DNA from: Chrysogorgia sp. JL179-B06
Taxonomy: Eukaryota; Cnidaria; Anthozoa; Scleralcyonacea; Chrysogorgiidae
Direction of reading: 5' to 3'
Assembly (NCBI GenBank): GCA_035772405.1
Contig: JAYKKM010000054.1
Location: 2,400,501 to 2,464,500, forward strand
DNA length: 64,000 bases
Part shown: positions 11,133-20,900 of the stretch, in pieces
Numbering within the stretch: the stretch's first letter is position 1
Layout: each line of letters starts with the position of its first letter
Translations under genes and position numbers: made by a program
Notes under the pieces: generated by a model
What the model saw: the letters and a program-made list of their open reading frames with translations, nothing else
The model's database searches: none
Told to the model about the DNA's origin: nothing

Positions 11133-11136
<4 letters not shown>
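10741..11136 (+). pseudogene. LINE A reverse transcriptase, 5'-truncated left part
   Basis: The reading frame enters at YADDTVVYF, the catalytic YADD box of a non-LTR reverse transcriptase. It continues through WMSENHLTLNLKKGKTEF and the YLGVLFD block to RLKLLKRVRHNL, where it is cut by the minus-strand CR1-like insertion. The same frame resumes at 14720 with TTYAAERIYLNMIQP. Reverse transcriptase parts before YADD are missing, as expected for a 5'-truncated LINE insertion. It belongs to the Jockey/CR1 group. Confidence 0.88.
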
Positions 11137-11169
<33 letters not shown>

Positions 11170-11264
11170 GTCTTTATTCAATTGATAATCAAAACGTATC
11201 AAGAGTTACAAGATAAAAGTAGAAACAAAATACAATACAAAGTTAGCATATCAAGTTAAAAAAG

Positions 11265-11590
11265 TTACATCTTAAGATTATACTTAAAAATCAATCTATT
11301 TACAAAGCTGTCCTTAAAACGAGTGGTATTTATAGCTGGAAACTGGCTACTTTGTGTTCTTAATCTTAATGACGATTTCTTAACTTTAGGCATCAGATCA
11401 TATAAGGGATGGACCTCTGACTTACTAATTCTATTAAAAATAGAGTAATCAGATATCTCTAAAAGATTATATATGTCTAAGGATTTCGATGTGTATCCGC
11501 GCTTAAAACAACGATGGAGAAATTGCTGTACTATGGTTAATTCAGGTGGCGAGGCCGCATAAACGGAAAGTCCATACGTGATCTTAGGTA
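11265..11590 (-). pseudogene. LINE B ORF2, C-terminal segment after a frame break
   Basis: The main ORF stops just after IDHIFNTT. One frame over, the sequence continues as KITYGLSVYAASPPEL, then QQFLHRCFKRGY and FKDSFVNRLIFKYNLKM, ending at TAA (11267-11265). This is the usual C-terminal region of CR1-like reverse transcriptases. The break is compatible with a small deletion (about 5 nt) near 11586. The 3' UTR and AATAAAG lie between here and the TTA tail. Confidence 0.8.
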
Positions 11591-14439
11591 GTATTAAAAA
11601 TATGATCTATTTCAGTTTGATTATATCCCTCATTCCTTAAACTTCTAATTACAAAAAGGCACTTATTTGCTTCCACAAGTTTAAGTTTGATATGTTCCAG
11701 AAATCTACAATTGCTTTGAAAAGTAATACCTAAAATTTTTAAAGATTCTACTTGACATATATCATAAATAGGATCTAAACTTTCCACGTAACATTTTTTC
11801 CTAAGAATAAGCTCTTTACATTTTGTCAGGTTACATGGCATATGGTTACTACAGGACCAGTCCATATATTGCTTAATTATGTTTAAAGAATCGTCTAAGC
11901 CGGATTTAGTGACCTCAACGGAAAGTGAGGAATCATCAGCATACTTAATTAAGTGCGTATGAGAGCTGTTCTCAATTTCCAAATCATTAATAAATAGATT
12001 AAAAAGGTAAGGACCGCTTACACTACCTTGGGTAGTACCCTTGTTAACATTTCTCCAATCATAACAAGTGCCTCTAAAGACAAGTCTCTGTTTCCTATCT
12101 CTTATGAAACTCAAATACCAATTAATAATAAAAGGATCAAGTGGTAAAGACTTAAGTTTATCACCTAATAGAGAATGTTTTACATTATCAAAAGCCTTAG
12201 AAAAATCCATAGCAAAAAGTCTGACACAAGAACAATTATTATCATCAAGAGATTTCAGAGAGTTATATTGCATCCTAATTAACGCGTCCGTACAATTACA
12301 CCCTGTGCGATATGCATATTGATTTGAGCCCATATGATCTTCAAAGGTCGATTTACTAAAATTTCGGTAAACAGATCTTTCGAAACATCTAGCAATCACA
12401 GGCGTAACGTTAATACCTCTAAATTCTGAAAACTCGAAAGGTGTGTCTATTTTAGGAAGAGGATTTATGTTCGCCTCTTTCCAGATAATAGGCCAAGTAT
12501 GTGTAGACAATGAGAGGTTCCATACTGCGGTTACAACAAGAGTCAAATGGTCGGCATAGTTCTTCCACACCCAATAGGGAATGGAGACAGATCCAGTGGC
12601 AGTTTTCTTTATTCTGGACAGCTCCCACAATACCTCAAATTCACTTAACTGTGGTGGGGGGTTTATTTCTGTATCAATAACGAGGAAATCAGGTTCAGCA
12701 TACTCCTGATCTTGGCATAAATCTCCAAAATAATCATTTAATCCAAGTAGATAATTGTGATCGAGGACCAATTGGGGCTTGTGTTTCCTCATAGAGATAT
12801 TATCCAACTTACGCCACCAATGCTGAGAGCCTAAAACACCAGATTCACCCCATTTCTCTCTGTTTTCGGCGATGAGCTTGGATATCTTAGTAGAAAGTTC
12901 CATGATTTTAGATGTGTTACCAGATGTAGCAGCTCTTGATCTTTTTTTAATTAAAAACTTAACGAGAGGAGTGACCCAAGGAGGATCTCTTGTGGACAAA
13001 GTGACTGTCTTAAGTGGAAAACAATCATCGAATAAGGAGTGGAGAATACTGTTAAGATGAGTAGTTGCACAATCAACATCTTTGGCATTAAGAACAGATG
13101 ACCAATCAGCTTCGGCAAGTCGATATTCAAACTTAAATTTACAATGTTGTCTATAATCTCTAAATGTACATTTCGTGCGAACAGGTTTTAATTTGTTTCC
13201 GGGAGGGAGAAACACACCAATATGATCTGTTTTCATCAAAGCCTTGAAAGGTTGTGGTGTAGAGAACAATTCAGGTCGATTTGTAAGACAGTTATCGAGG
13301 ATAGCGCTCCTTCTAGTTGGAAAATCTACTAGAGCAACTAACCCCGACATCATTGAAAGGAAATCCAGATTAAGTTGATTAAAGTCACCTCCACAAAGAA
13401 CTGCACCATTGGGATAGATTTCAAGAAACTCATCCGATAACTCTGTAATGGCATTAATTAGATCACGTTCCTGGTAGTTGAACTTAGGAGGATGGTAAAC
13501 TCCAATTATTATCATATGATGTCCTGAAGGAAGCAAAAGCAGCACACTTATCATCTCAAAAGTCCTATTTTGTTTCACGGCCAACACTTTTAAGTGCTCT
13601 CTAACATATATAGCTACACCACCGTTTTTTCGTGTATCGTTGCCACTCCAGTCTCGATCTCTACGATAAACAGCATACCCATTTATGCCGATAACTGAGT
13701 CTGGTATCTTTTTGTTCAAATGGGTTTCCGAAATTATGCCCAAGTCAATATCAAATGTACAGAAGTCAGCTGCTACAGCAACAGAAGCACGAACTTTGTT
13801 CTTAGTTTTGTTCAAGTTACAAATATTTAAGAACAAACACTTCGGAACAGGAAACAAGTTTTCGTTTGTACCAGCTTCTGCATTTGTAGCCGACAGAACT
13901 CTTGGAATTTCACGTAAACATCGTTGTCGTATTGACACCAGAGGCAGAGAACGATTTGAGTCATTGCGAATTGAGCTTATAATAACCGGTATAAAAGTAT
14001 ATGACAATGGACGACTTTCGTTGAATTTAGCTTGGATGTAAATAAGGTTTGAAGTATTAACCCCATGGGACAGCGAAAAGGACTTATATTTCGAGCGAGC
14101 AGTTCGCAAAGGCAAAACAGAACTGATAGGTTTATTTCGTTGATTTTGACGAATTTGACAGAACTTTCGACCAGCTCGAACACCACGAGTTCTTAAAAGT
14201 CCAAGGTCCTTTAGTATAACAGCAACATTAACTTCAACATTGGATGGTAATTTCTTAAAAGACAAAATTTTCATTCTTGAATAACTAATCGCGGCGGTCA
14301 ACCGCGAAGTTGAACCGTTGGCATGATTTTGATTTTGATCTTCATGAACATGGATAAAAGGACCAGGATTTCTTGCGATGTCAACGTACACAGTGAGATC
14401 TTTAACAAACAATCTAGACGGTAAAACTAGACAAACCAA
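11584..14439 (-). CDS. LINE B ORF2: endonuclease-reverse transcriptase (951 codons open)
   Basis: The open frame covers an N-terminal part with VDIARNPGP (about residues 19-27). An AP-endonuclease-like domain follows (about 200-450) with ISETHLN, NGGVAIYV, IIIGVYHPP, CGGDFNQLNLD and KTDHIGVF. The reverse transcriptase domain (about 620-900) has FRGINVTPVIARCFE, motif A FAMDFSKAFDNV, motif B GTTQGSVSGPYLFNL and the catalytic YADDSS. The product would nick target DNA and prime reverse transcription of its own RNA. No in-frame ATG opens this frame. The natural start is probably the ATG at 14696, with a 5-nt tandem duplication (GTTTG) near 14433-14442 now separating the two parts. The NPGP motif resembles 2A-like sequences known in such LINEs, but the usual E is A here. 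Confidence 0.93.
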   Translation of the reverse strand: MVCLVLPSRLFVKDLTVYVDIARNPGPFIHVHEDQNQNHANGSTSRLTAAISYSRMKILSFKKLPSNVEVNVAVILKDLGLLRTRGVRAGRKFCQIRQNQRNKPISSVLPLRTARSKYKSFSLSHGVNTSNLIYIQAKFNESRPLSYTFIPVIISSIRNDSNRSLPLVSIRQRCLREIPRVLSATNAEAGTNENLFPVPKCLFLNICNLNKTKNKVRASVAVAADFCTFDIDLGIISETHLNKKIPDSVIGINGYAVYRRDRDWSGNDTRKNGGVAIYVREHLKVLAVKQNRTFEMISVLLLLPSGHHMIIIGVYHPPKFNYQERDLINAITELSDEFLEIYPNGAVLCGGDFNQLNLDFLSMMSGLVALVDFPTRRSAILDNCLTNRPELFSTPQPFKALMKTDHIGVFLPPGNKLKPVRTKCTFRDYRQHCKFKFEYRLAEADWSSVLNAKDVDCATTHLNSILHSLFDDCFPLKTVTLSTRDPPWVTPLVKFLIKKRSRAATSGNTSKIMELSTKISKLIAENREKWGESGVLGSQHWWRKLDNISMRKHKPQLVLDHNYLLGLNDYFGDLCQDQEYAEPDFLVIDTEINPPPQLSEFEVLWELSRIKKTATGSVSIPYWVWKNYADHLTLVVTAVWNLSLSTHTWPIIWKEANINPLPKIDTPFEFSEFRGINVTPVIARCFERSVYRNFSKSTFEDHMGSNQYAYRTGCNCTDALIRMQYNSLKSLDDNNCSCVRLFAMDFSKAFDNVKHSLLGDKLKSLPLDPFIINWYLSFIRDRKQRLVFRGTCYDWRNVNKGTTQGSVSGPYLFNLFINDLEIENSSHTHLIKYADDSSLSVEVTKSGLDDSLNIIKQYMDWSCSNHMPCNLTKCKELILRKKCYVESLDPIYDICQVESLKILGITFQSNCRFLEHIKLKLVEANKCLFVIRSLRNEGYNQTEIDHIFNTT

Positions 14440-14696
14440 ACCATGTTTTGTCGATTTCGCAATATATACAAAGTATTATTATAATGAGAAGCCAAATCTT
14501 TCCTTTTGAAGTGCACTCGAGACCCAACAAATGTCAAATATTTCCATCGATATCCTTCAACCATAGGTAATCCTTTAACAATCTGATTAAACATTCCTTT
14601 AAAAACCTTAATTTTGTTATTTTCGTTCAAGTCACCGCCAGAAAGAACCAAAAATACACAAAGATAGCACAGCCATAAGTTAGCACCGGCAGCCAT
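14427..14696 (-). CDS. LINE B ORF2 N-terminus (separated by a frameshift)
   Basis: Starts at ATG 14696-14694 with a hydrophobic, signal-peptide-like N-terminus (LWLCYLCVFLVLSGG). It runs for 89 codons to a stop at 14427, overlapping the start of the long ORF. Removing one copy of the duplicated GTTTG in the overlap would join it to VCLVLPSRLF of the long ORF, giving a protein of roughly 1,040 residues before the distal break. That join is an inference from the tandem GTTTG-GTTTG. Confidence 0.65.
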   Translation of the reverse strand: MAAGANLWLCYLCVFLVLSGGDLNENNKIKVFKGMFNQIVKGLPMVEGYRWKYLTFVGSRVHFKRKDLASHYNNTLYILRNRQNMVWFV

Positions 14697-14719
14697 ATTG
14701 GCGCACGTATAGGTTCGTC

Positions 14720-15168
14720 ATTTAACCACCTATGCAGCTGAGCGAATCTACCTAAATATGATCCAACCTATCATTACATACTGTCCGACAGTATATCTTG
14801 GTCTGCCAACGTATTTGAAAGAAAAACTTCAATCAGTCCAAGATCGAGGAAAAAAAATTGTGCTTTCGAAACAGACTGATGTTCAGTGGAAACCGATCTC
14901 GGAAATAATTAATCAACAAACTATTCTGGATGTTCATAAAGCGATTCAACGAGTTTCTCCTCCCGTGTTCCATGACCACTTTAAATTCCTCAATCATGGG
15001 AAGAAAACTCGAGGGGATGGTTGCTCCCTTATTGTCCCACGAATCAAAACCGAAGCAGAAAGAAAGACGTTTAAGTTTCAAGGATGCAAACTATTTAATG
15101 AACTTCCCAAAGATATGAAAATTGAAAAATCCATCGTCAGATTCAAAGGAAAATTAAAATCTTTATAA
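14720..15168 (+). pseudogene. LINE A reverse transcriptase, right part
   Basis: Continues LINE A after the nested insertion: TTYAAERIYLNMIQPIITY, then the LQSVQDRGKKIV block and NELPKDMKIEKSIVRFKGKL, ending at TAA at 15166-15168. This is the C-terminal domain of a CR1/Jockey-type reverse transcriptase. The reading frame of this half is unbroken. Confidence 0.88.
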
Positions 15169-15376
15169 ACTGAATGCTTTTTAAGTACATTACTCTTAGT
15201 TAGTATTTTTATTTATCTTATTTTAAGATTTATGAACTTTTAACTTTATTGACTTTTATAGTATAGTTTTGTTATTGGTTAATGTAGATAAGTACAGGTC
15301 CTTGTAGGATAACAGCATTTATTGTAATAGCTGAACGAGTTAACCTGTATAAAGATGATTAATAATAATAATAAAC
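15169..15376 (+). mobile_element. LINE A 3' UTR and (AATAATA)n tail
   Basis: A short AT-rich 3' UTR ends in AATAATAATAATAA at about 15360-15374. The 3' region resembles that of the relic in the channel gene intron near 58000-58125 (GTTA.CCTGT..A followed by an ATT-type tail), so both may belong to one lineage. Confidence 0.75.
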
Positions 15377-15951
15377 GTGCAAGCTGCGCGAAGTTATAAA
15401 TTTTCCATTCAAGCGACACTTTGCCAAATCGAACTTCATTATTGTAATATTTGCTGACTTATCTAGCGGTCGAACGGTCATATTTCAAATCGAACTAACG
15501 AACGGGAATGCGGGATGTCACCGTTGTCAAAACATTGAGGTTTACATAGTGTCTTCTTGAATTAAGACGCTGTCGTTTGTTGCCGTGTTCCAGTCGATAA
15601 CAATGTAAACCACGTATCAAGGCGATCATGCCCAATCCATGGCCTTCTCATTTTAAAATAACATACATAATGTCAAATTTATACATCTAATTCGAACAAC
15701 ATTTACTCGAAACGAGCAAGCCTCGTGAAGTTATAAATATCCATTCAAGCGAAAGTTTTGCCAAATCGAACTTCACGATTGTAATATTTCTGAATTGAAC
15801 GATTTACAGGTATCTGGCGGTCAACTCTCAAATCGAACAAACGAACGGGAAATATACCTTCCTAATATTAAAATAATGTACGGAAATCACTCAGGATGTC
15901 ACCGTTGTCAAAAACATTGAAGTTACAGTGTTTCCTTCAATTAAGACGCTG

Positions 15952-15955
<4 letters not shown>
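15377..15955. repeat. diverged tandem duplication, about 330-bp unit
   Basis: Segment 15377-15600 (CGAAGTTATAAAT..CCATTCAAGCGA, GTCACCGTTGTCAAAACATT, TTAAGACGCTGT) recurs at 15707-15950. The stretch 15605-15706 matches 10605-10740. The first unit was thus whole before LINE A entered it. Confidence 0.8.

Positions 15956-15988
<33 letters not shown>
15954..15988. repeat. (TA)n microsatellite
   Basis: Short TA array between the duplicated unit and the tRNA-Ala-like repeats. Confidence 0.95.
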
Positions 15989-15989
<1 letters not shown>

Positions 15990-16516
15990 CCCAATATTAC
16001 CTATAATATACCAGAATCGTATCCCGGCATTACCACCGTTATATACAGGACTCGTGACTAGGCTCTCGGCAACGGCTTCCGTAGCTCAGTGGTCAGAGCA
16101 CTGCACTAGCATCGCAGGGTCGCGGGTTCAATTCCTGACCGGAAGGCCGCTAAGTTGCATTTTTCGCAACTGGTCCCGGTTAGGTCTTAAAATGTATATA
16201 TTTCCACACTCGAAATTTTCCTTCACCATAAATCCTTAGTACCTGTTGTTCAATCGAGTGAAATGCCCAATATTACCTATAATATACCAGAATCGTATCC
16301 CGGCATTACCACCGTTATATACAGGACTCGTGACTAGGCTCTCGGCAACGGCTTCCGTAGCTCAGTGGTCAGAGCACTGCACTAGCATCGCAGGGTCGCG
16401 GGTTCAATTCCTGACCGGAAGGCCGCTAAGTTGCATTTTTCGCAACTGGTCCCGGTTAGGTCTTAAAATGTATATATTTCCACACTCGAAATTTTCCTTC
16501 ACCATAAATCCTTAGT
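15989..16516 (+). repeat. tandem pair of the 276-bp tRNA-Ala-like repeat
   Basis: Two nearly identical units in head-to-tail order; the landmark GGCTTCC is at 16074 and 16350, 276 bp apart. The tRNA-like cores are 16075-16146 and 16351-16422, with anticodon loop CTAGCAT (AGC). Both share private variants (CCTGACCGG, GGTTAGGTC, ATATTTCCACAC), so the duplication is recent. Box A and box B are intact. T-stem and acceptor mismatches argue against a working tRNA. Confidence 0.85.
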
Positions 16517-16530
16517 ATATATATATATAT

Positions 16531-16628
16531 ATTAGCTTTATTTATTTTCATAATTCGTTACAGCATAATTCACCATTTACTGGACCACATGCGCCGAACA
16601 CAATTACATAATCTTTGATTACTCCTAG

Positions 16629-16630
<2 letters not shown>
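16531..16630 (-). repeat. dispersed repeat segment, inverted relative to 9848-9960
   Basis: Reverse complement of the ACTAGGAGTAATCAAAGATT family, flanked by TA arrays on both sides (16516-16530 and 16629-16665). Confidence 0.8.
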
Positions 16631-16670
<40 letters not shown>

Positions 16671-16699
16671 ATATATATATTTATGTAGAGCTATATATA

Positions 16700-17150
<451 letters not shown>

Positions 17151-17995
17151 CAAAGTGAAAAGAGATTATCACTCTCGCTTGCGATAATTCGGAACTCACG
17201 TGGTGCGCTGCATTGTGCGATTGACAGATTGGGCGACATGTGGTTGACCAAGTTATAAATGTGCTCTTGGTTTTTTTTCGTGTTTCGTTTTGTCATTTTG
17301 GGAAAATTCCTCTCACGATGCTTTGAGACATGCGTCTCTACATAATGCATTACACAAAGTATATTGAAAATTCATAATAAAATGTTTAGAGCTCAAATTA
17401 GGCTTTTTAGGCGAGTTATTAAACTGTTTTGAAACTTGATCGCGTCATTAATCGAGTGCACAAGGCAATATGAACACTAAATACACTTCAATCGATCTTC
17501 AGCGAATTATTAAAACCCCATTCACACTATGACACTATGGCGCGCGAGTTACTCGCTCTTGCGTCTTCAAGGATGAAGTCTGTCTTGCCTTTGCTATAAA
17601 TAACGGCAACAACCCTAATCTATCTTTGACTTTTTAGACTTCATAATATATAGTATAATAAGAGACAAAGTACGCGCGTCAACGGCAGACTACGTGAATA
17701 TAAGTTTATTTCAATCCAAACCCTACATGATACAGTACTTTGGAAATATAAGCCCAAGTAGTCGTCTTTTAAACCTACAAAACCGCACGTCGGCAGTTCT
17801 GGGCCTGGAGCCGTTTGAAAAATAAAATACATTTATCTATTAATCTATCGATAGCAGTGCGAGCCTTAGAAGATACGATTCCCTGATTATCGTAACTACA
17901 ATATTGCTAAAACTCTAACGGTAACTATTTCAATGTATTCTGTGTATTCGGCGTAAAGCCCAATTCAAATTACGAACGAAAAATAGCCTCGCTAA
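17151..17995. other. unique sequence, no gene recognised
   Basis: AT-rich, no ORF with recognisable similarity, no clear splice-bounded exon, no strong inverted repeat. Confidence 0.5.
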
Positions 17996-20900
17996 TGGAC
18001 AATGGATTGTTCATTGAACCCACTGGACAGAAAATATCCAGTCGCAAATAAATTGTCCATTGGATCCATCTCACAATTATATGTCCATTGGACAACGCGC
18101 AGTGTCCATTGGACCCAATGGACATTTAAATGTCCATTGGACAACGCAGTATCCATTGGATCCAATGGATCCATTGGACCAATCGATCTGGCTAACACAG
18201 ACACTATTATCCACATGGGGTCAATCATACAAAATATGTTGACCGCAAACCTCCACATGAGGTCCATTGGACAAGTAAATGCCCATTGGACAACGCATCG
18301 TCCATTGGATCCAATGGACAATTAAATGTCCATTGGACAACGCAGTGTCCATTGGATCCAATGGATCCATTGGACAAATGGATTTTGGCTACCCCAACAC
18401 CACCATCCACATGAGGTCTAACGGACAAGCAGTTGTCCAGTGGAACACAGCATTGTCCATTGGATCCATTGGACAAGTAAATGTCCATTGGACAACGCGT
18501 CGTCCATTGGATCCAATGGACAATTAAATGTCCATTGGACAACGCAGTGTCCATTGGATCCAATGGACAATTAAATGTCCATTGGACAACGCAGTGTCCA
18601 TTGGATCCAATGGATCCATTGGACAAATGGATTTTGGCTACCCCAACACCACCATCCACATGAGGTCCAACGGACAAGCAGTTGTCCAGTGGAACACAGC
18701 ATTGTCCATTGGATCCATTGGACAAGTAAATGTCCATTGGACAACGCGTCGTCCATTGGATCCAATGGACAATTAAATGTCCATTGGACAACGCAGTGTC
18801 CATTGGATCCAATGGACAATTAAATGTCCATTGGACAACGTAGTGTCCATTGGATCCAATGGATCCATTGGACAAATGGATTTTGGCTACCCCAACACCA
18901 CCATCCACATGAGGTCTAACGGACAAGCAGTTGTCCAGTGGAACACAGCATTGTCCATTGGATCCATTGGACAAGTAAATGTCCATTGGACAACGCGTCG
19001 TCCATTGGATCCAATGGACAATTAAATGTCCATTGGACAACGCAGTGTCCATTGGATCCAATGGACAATTAAATGTCCATTGGACAACGCAGTGTCCATT
19101 GGATCCAATGGATCCATTGCACAAATGGATTTTGGCTACCCCAACACCACCATCCACATGAGGTCCAACGGACAAGCAGTTGTCCAGTGGAACACAGCAT
19201 TGTCCATTGGATCCATTGGACAAGTAAATGTCCATTGGACAACGCGTCGTCCATTGGATCCAATGGACAATTAAATGTCCATTGGACAACGCAGTGTCCA
19301 TTGGATCCAATGGATCCATTGGACAAATAGATTTTGGCTACCCCAACACCACCATCCACATGAGGTCTAACGGACAAGCAGTTGTCCAGTGGAACACAGC
19401 ATTGTCCATTGGATCCATTGGACAAGTAAATGTCCATTGGACAACGCGTCGTCCATTGGATCCAATGGACAATTAAATGTCCATTGGACAACGCAGTGTC
19501 CATTGGATCCAATGGACAATTAAATGTCCATTGGACAACGCAGTGTCTATTGGATCCAATGGATCCGTTGGACAAATGGATTTTGGCTACCCCAACACCA
19601 CCATCCACATGAGGTCTAACGGACAAGCAGTTGTCCAGTGGAACACAGCATTGTCCATTGGATCCATTGGACAAGTAAATGTCCATTGGACAACGCGTCG
19701 TCCATTGGATCCAATGGACAATTAAATGTCCATTGGACAACGCAGTGTCCATTGGATCCAATGGACAATTAAATGTCCATTGGACAACGCAGTGTCCATT
19801 GGATCCAATGGATCCATTGGACAAATGGATTTTGGCTACCCCAACACCACCATCCACATGAGGTCCAACGGACAAGCAGTTGTCCAGTGGAACACAGCAT
19901 TGTCCATTGGATCCATTGGACAAGTAAATGTCCATTGGACAACGCGTCGTCCATTGGATCCAATGGACAATTAAATGTCCATTGGACAACGCAGTGTCCA
20001 TTGGATCCAATGGACAATTAAATGTCCATTGGACAACGTAGTGTCCATTGGATCCAATGGATCCATTGGACAAATGGATTTTGGCTACCCCAACACCACC
20101 ATCCACATGAGGTCTAACGGACAAGCAGTTGTCCAGTGGAACACAGCATTGTCCATTGGATCCATTGGACAAGTAAATGTCCATTGGACAACGCGTCGTC
20201 CATGGATCCAATGGACAATTAAATGTCCATTGGACAACGCAGTGTCCATTGGATCCAATGGACAATTAAATGTCCATTGGACAACGCAGTGTCCATTGGA
20301 TCCAATGGATCCATTGGACAAATGGATTTTGGCTACCCCAACACCACCATCCACATGAGGTCCAACGGACAAGCAGTTGTCCAGTGGAACACAGCATTGT
20401 CCATTGGATCCATTGGACAAGTAAATGTCCATTGGACAACGCGTCGTCCATTGGATCCAATGGACAATTAAATGTCCATTGGACAACGCAGTGTCCATTG
20501 GATCCAATGGATCCATTGGACAAATGGATTTTGGCTACCCCAACACCACCATCCACATGAGGTCCAACGGACAAGCAGTTGTCCAGTGGAACACAGCATT
20601 GTCCATTGGATCCATTGGACAAGTAAATGTCCATTGGACAACGCGTCGTCCATTGGATCCAATGGACAATTAAATGTCCATTGGACAACGCAGTGTCCAT
20701 TGGATCCAATGGATCCATTGGACAAATGGATTTTGGCTACCCCAACACCACCATCCACATGAGGTCCAACGGACAAGCAGTTGTCCAGTGGAACACAGCA
20801 TTGTCCATTGGATCCATTGGACAAGTAAATATCCATTGGACAACGCAATGTCCATTGGATCCAATGGACAATTCAAGTCCAGTGGACAACGCAGTGTCCA

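Larger units (their letters stand above)
11137..14719 (-). mobile_element. CR1/L2-like non-LTR retrotransposon (LINE B), nested in LINE A
   Basis: About 3.6 kb on the minus strand. The 3' end is a (TTA)n tail (+ strand 11137-11168) and the 5' end lies near 14719. ATTTAA at 11131-11136 and again at 14720-14725 is the probable target-site duplication. Joining the flanks there restores the frame of LINE A. The element holds an apurinic-type endonuclease plus reverse transcriptase ORF with only two visible frame breaks, one near each end, so the insertion is young. I see no upstream ORF1, so it may be 5'-truncated. The short 5' leader before the first ATG is about 23 bases. Confidence 0.9.

Noticed and set aside
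16075..16146. Functional tRNA-Ala(AGC) gene
   Set aside because: Box A and B are fine, but acceptor position 1-72, position 31-39 and the T-stem are mismatched. The G3:U70 identity pair is absent, and the sequence occurs only as part of a dispersed repeat.
15928..16515. Proteins with [19 protein letters not shown]
   Set aside because: This peptide is a translation of the tRNA-like repeat and appears in every copy.
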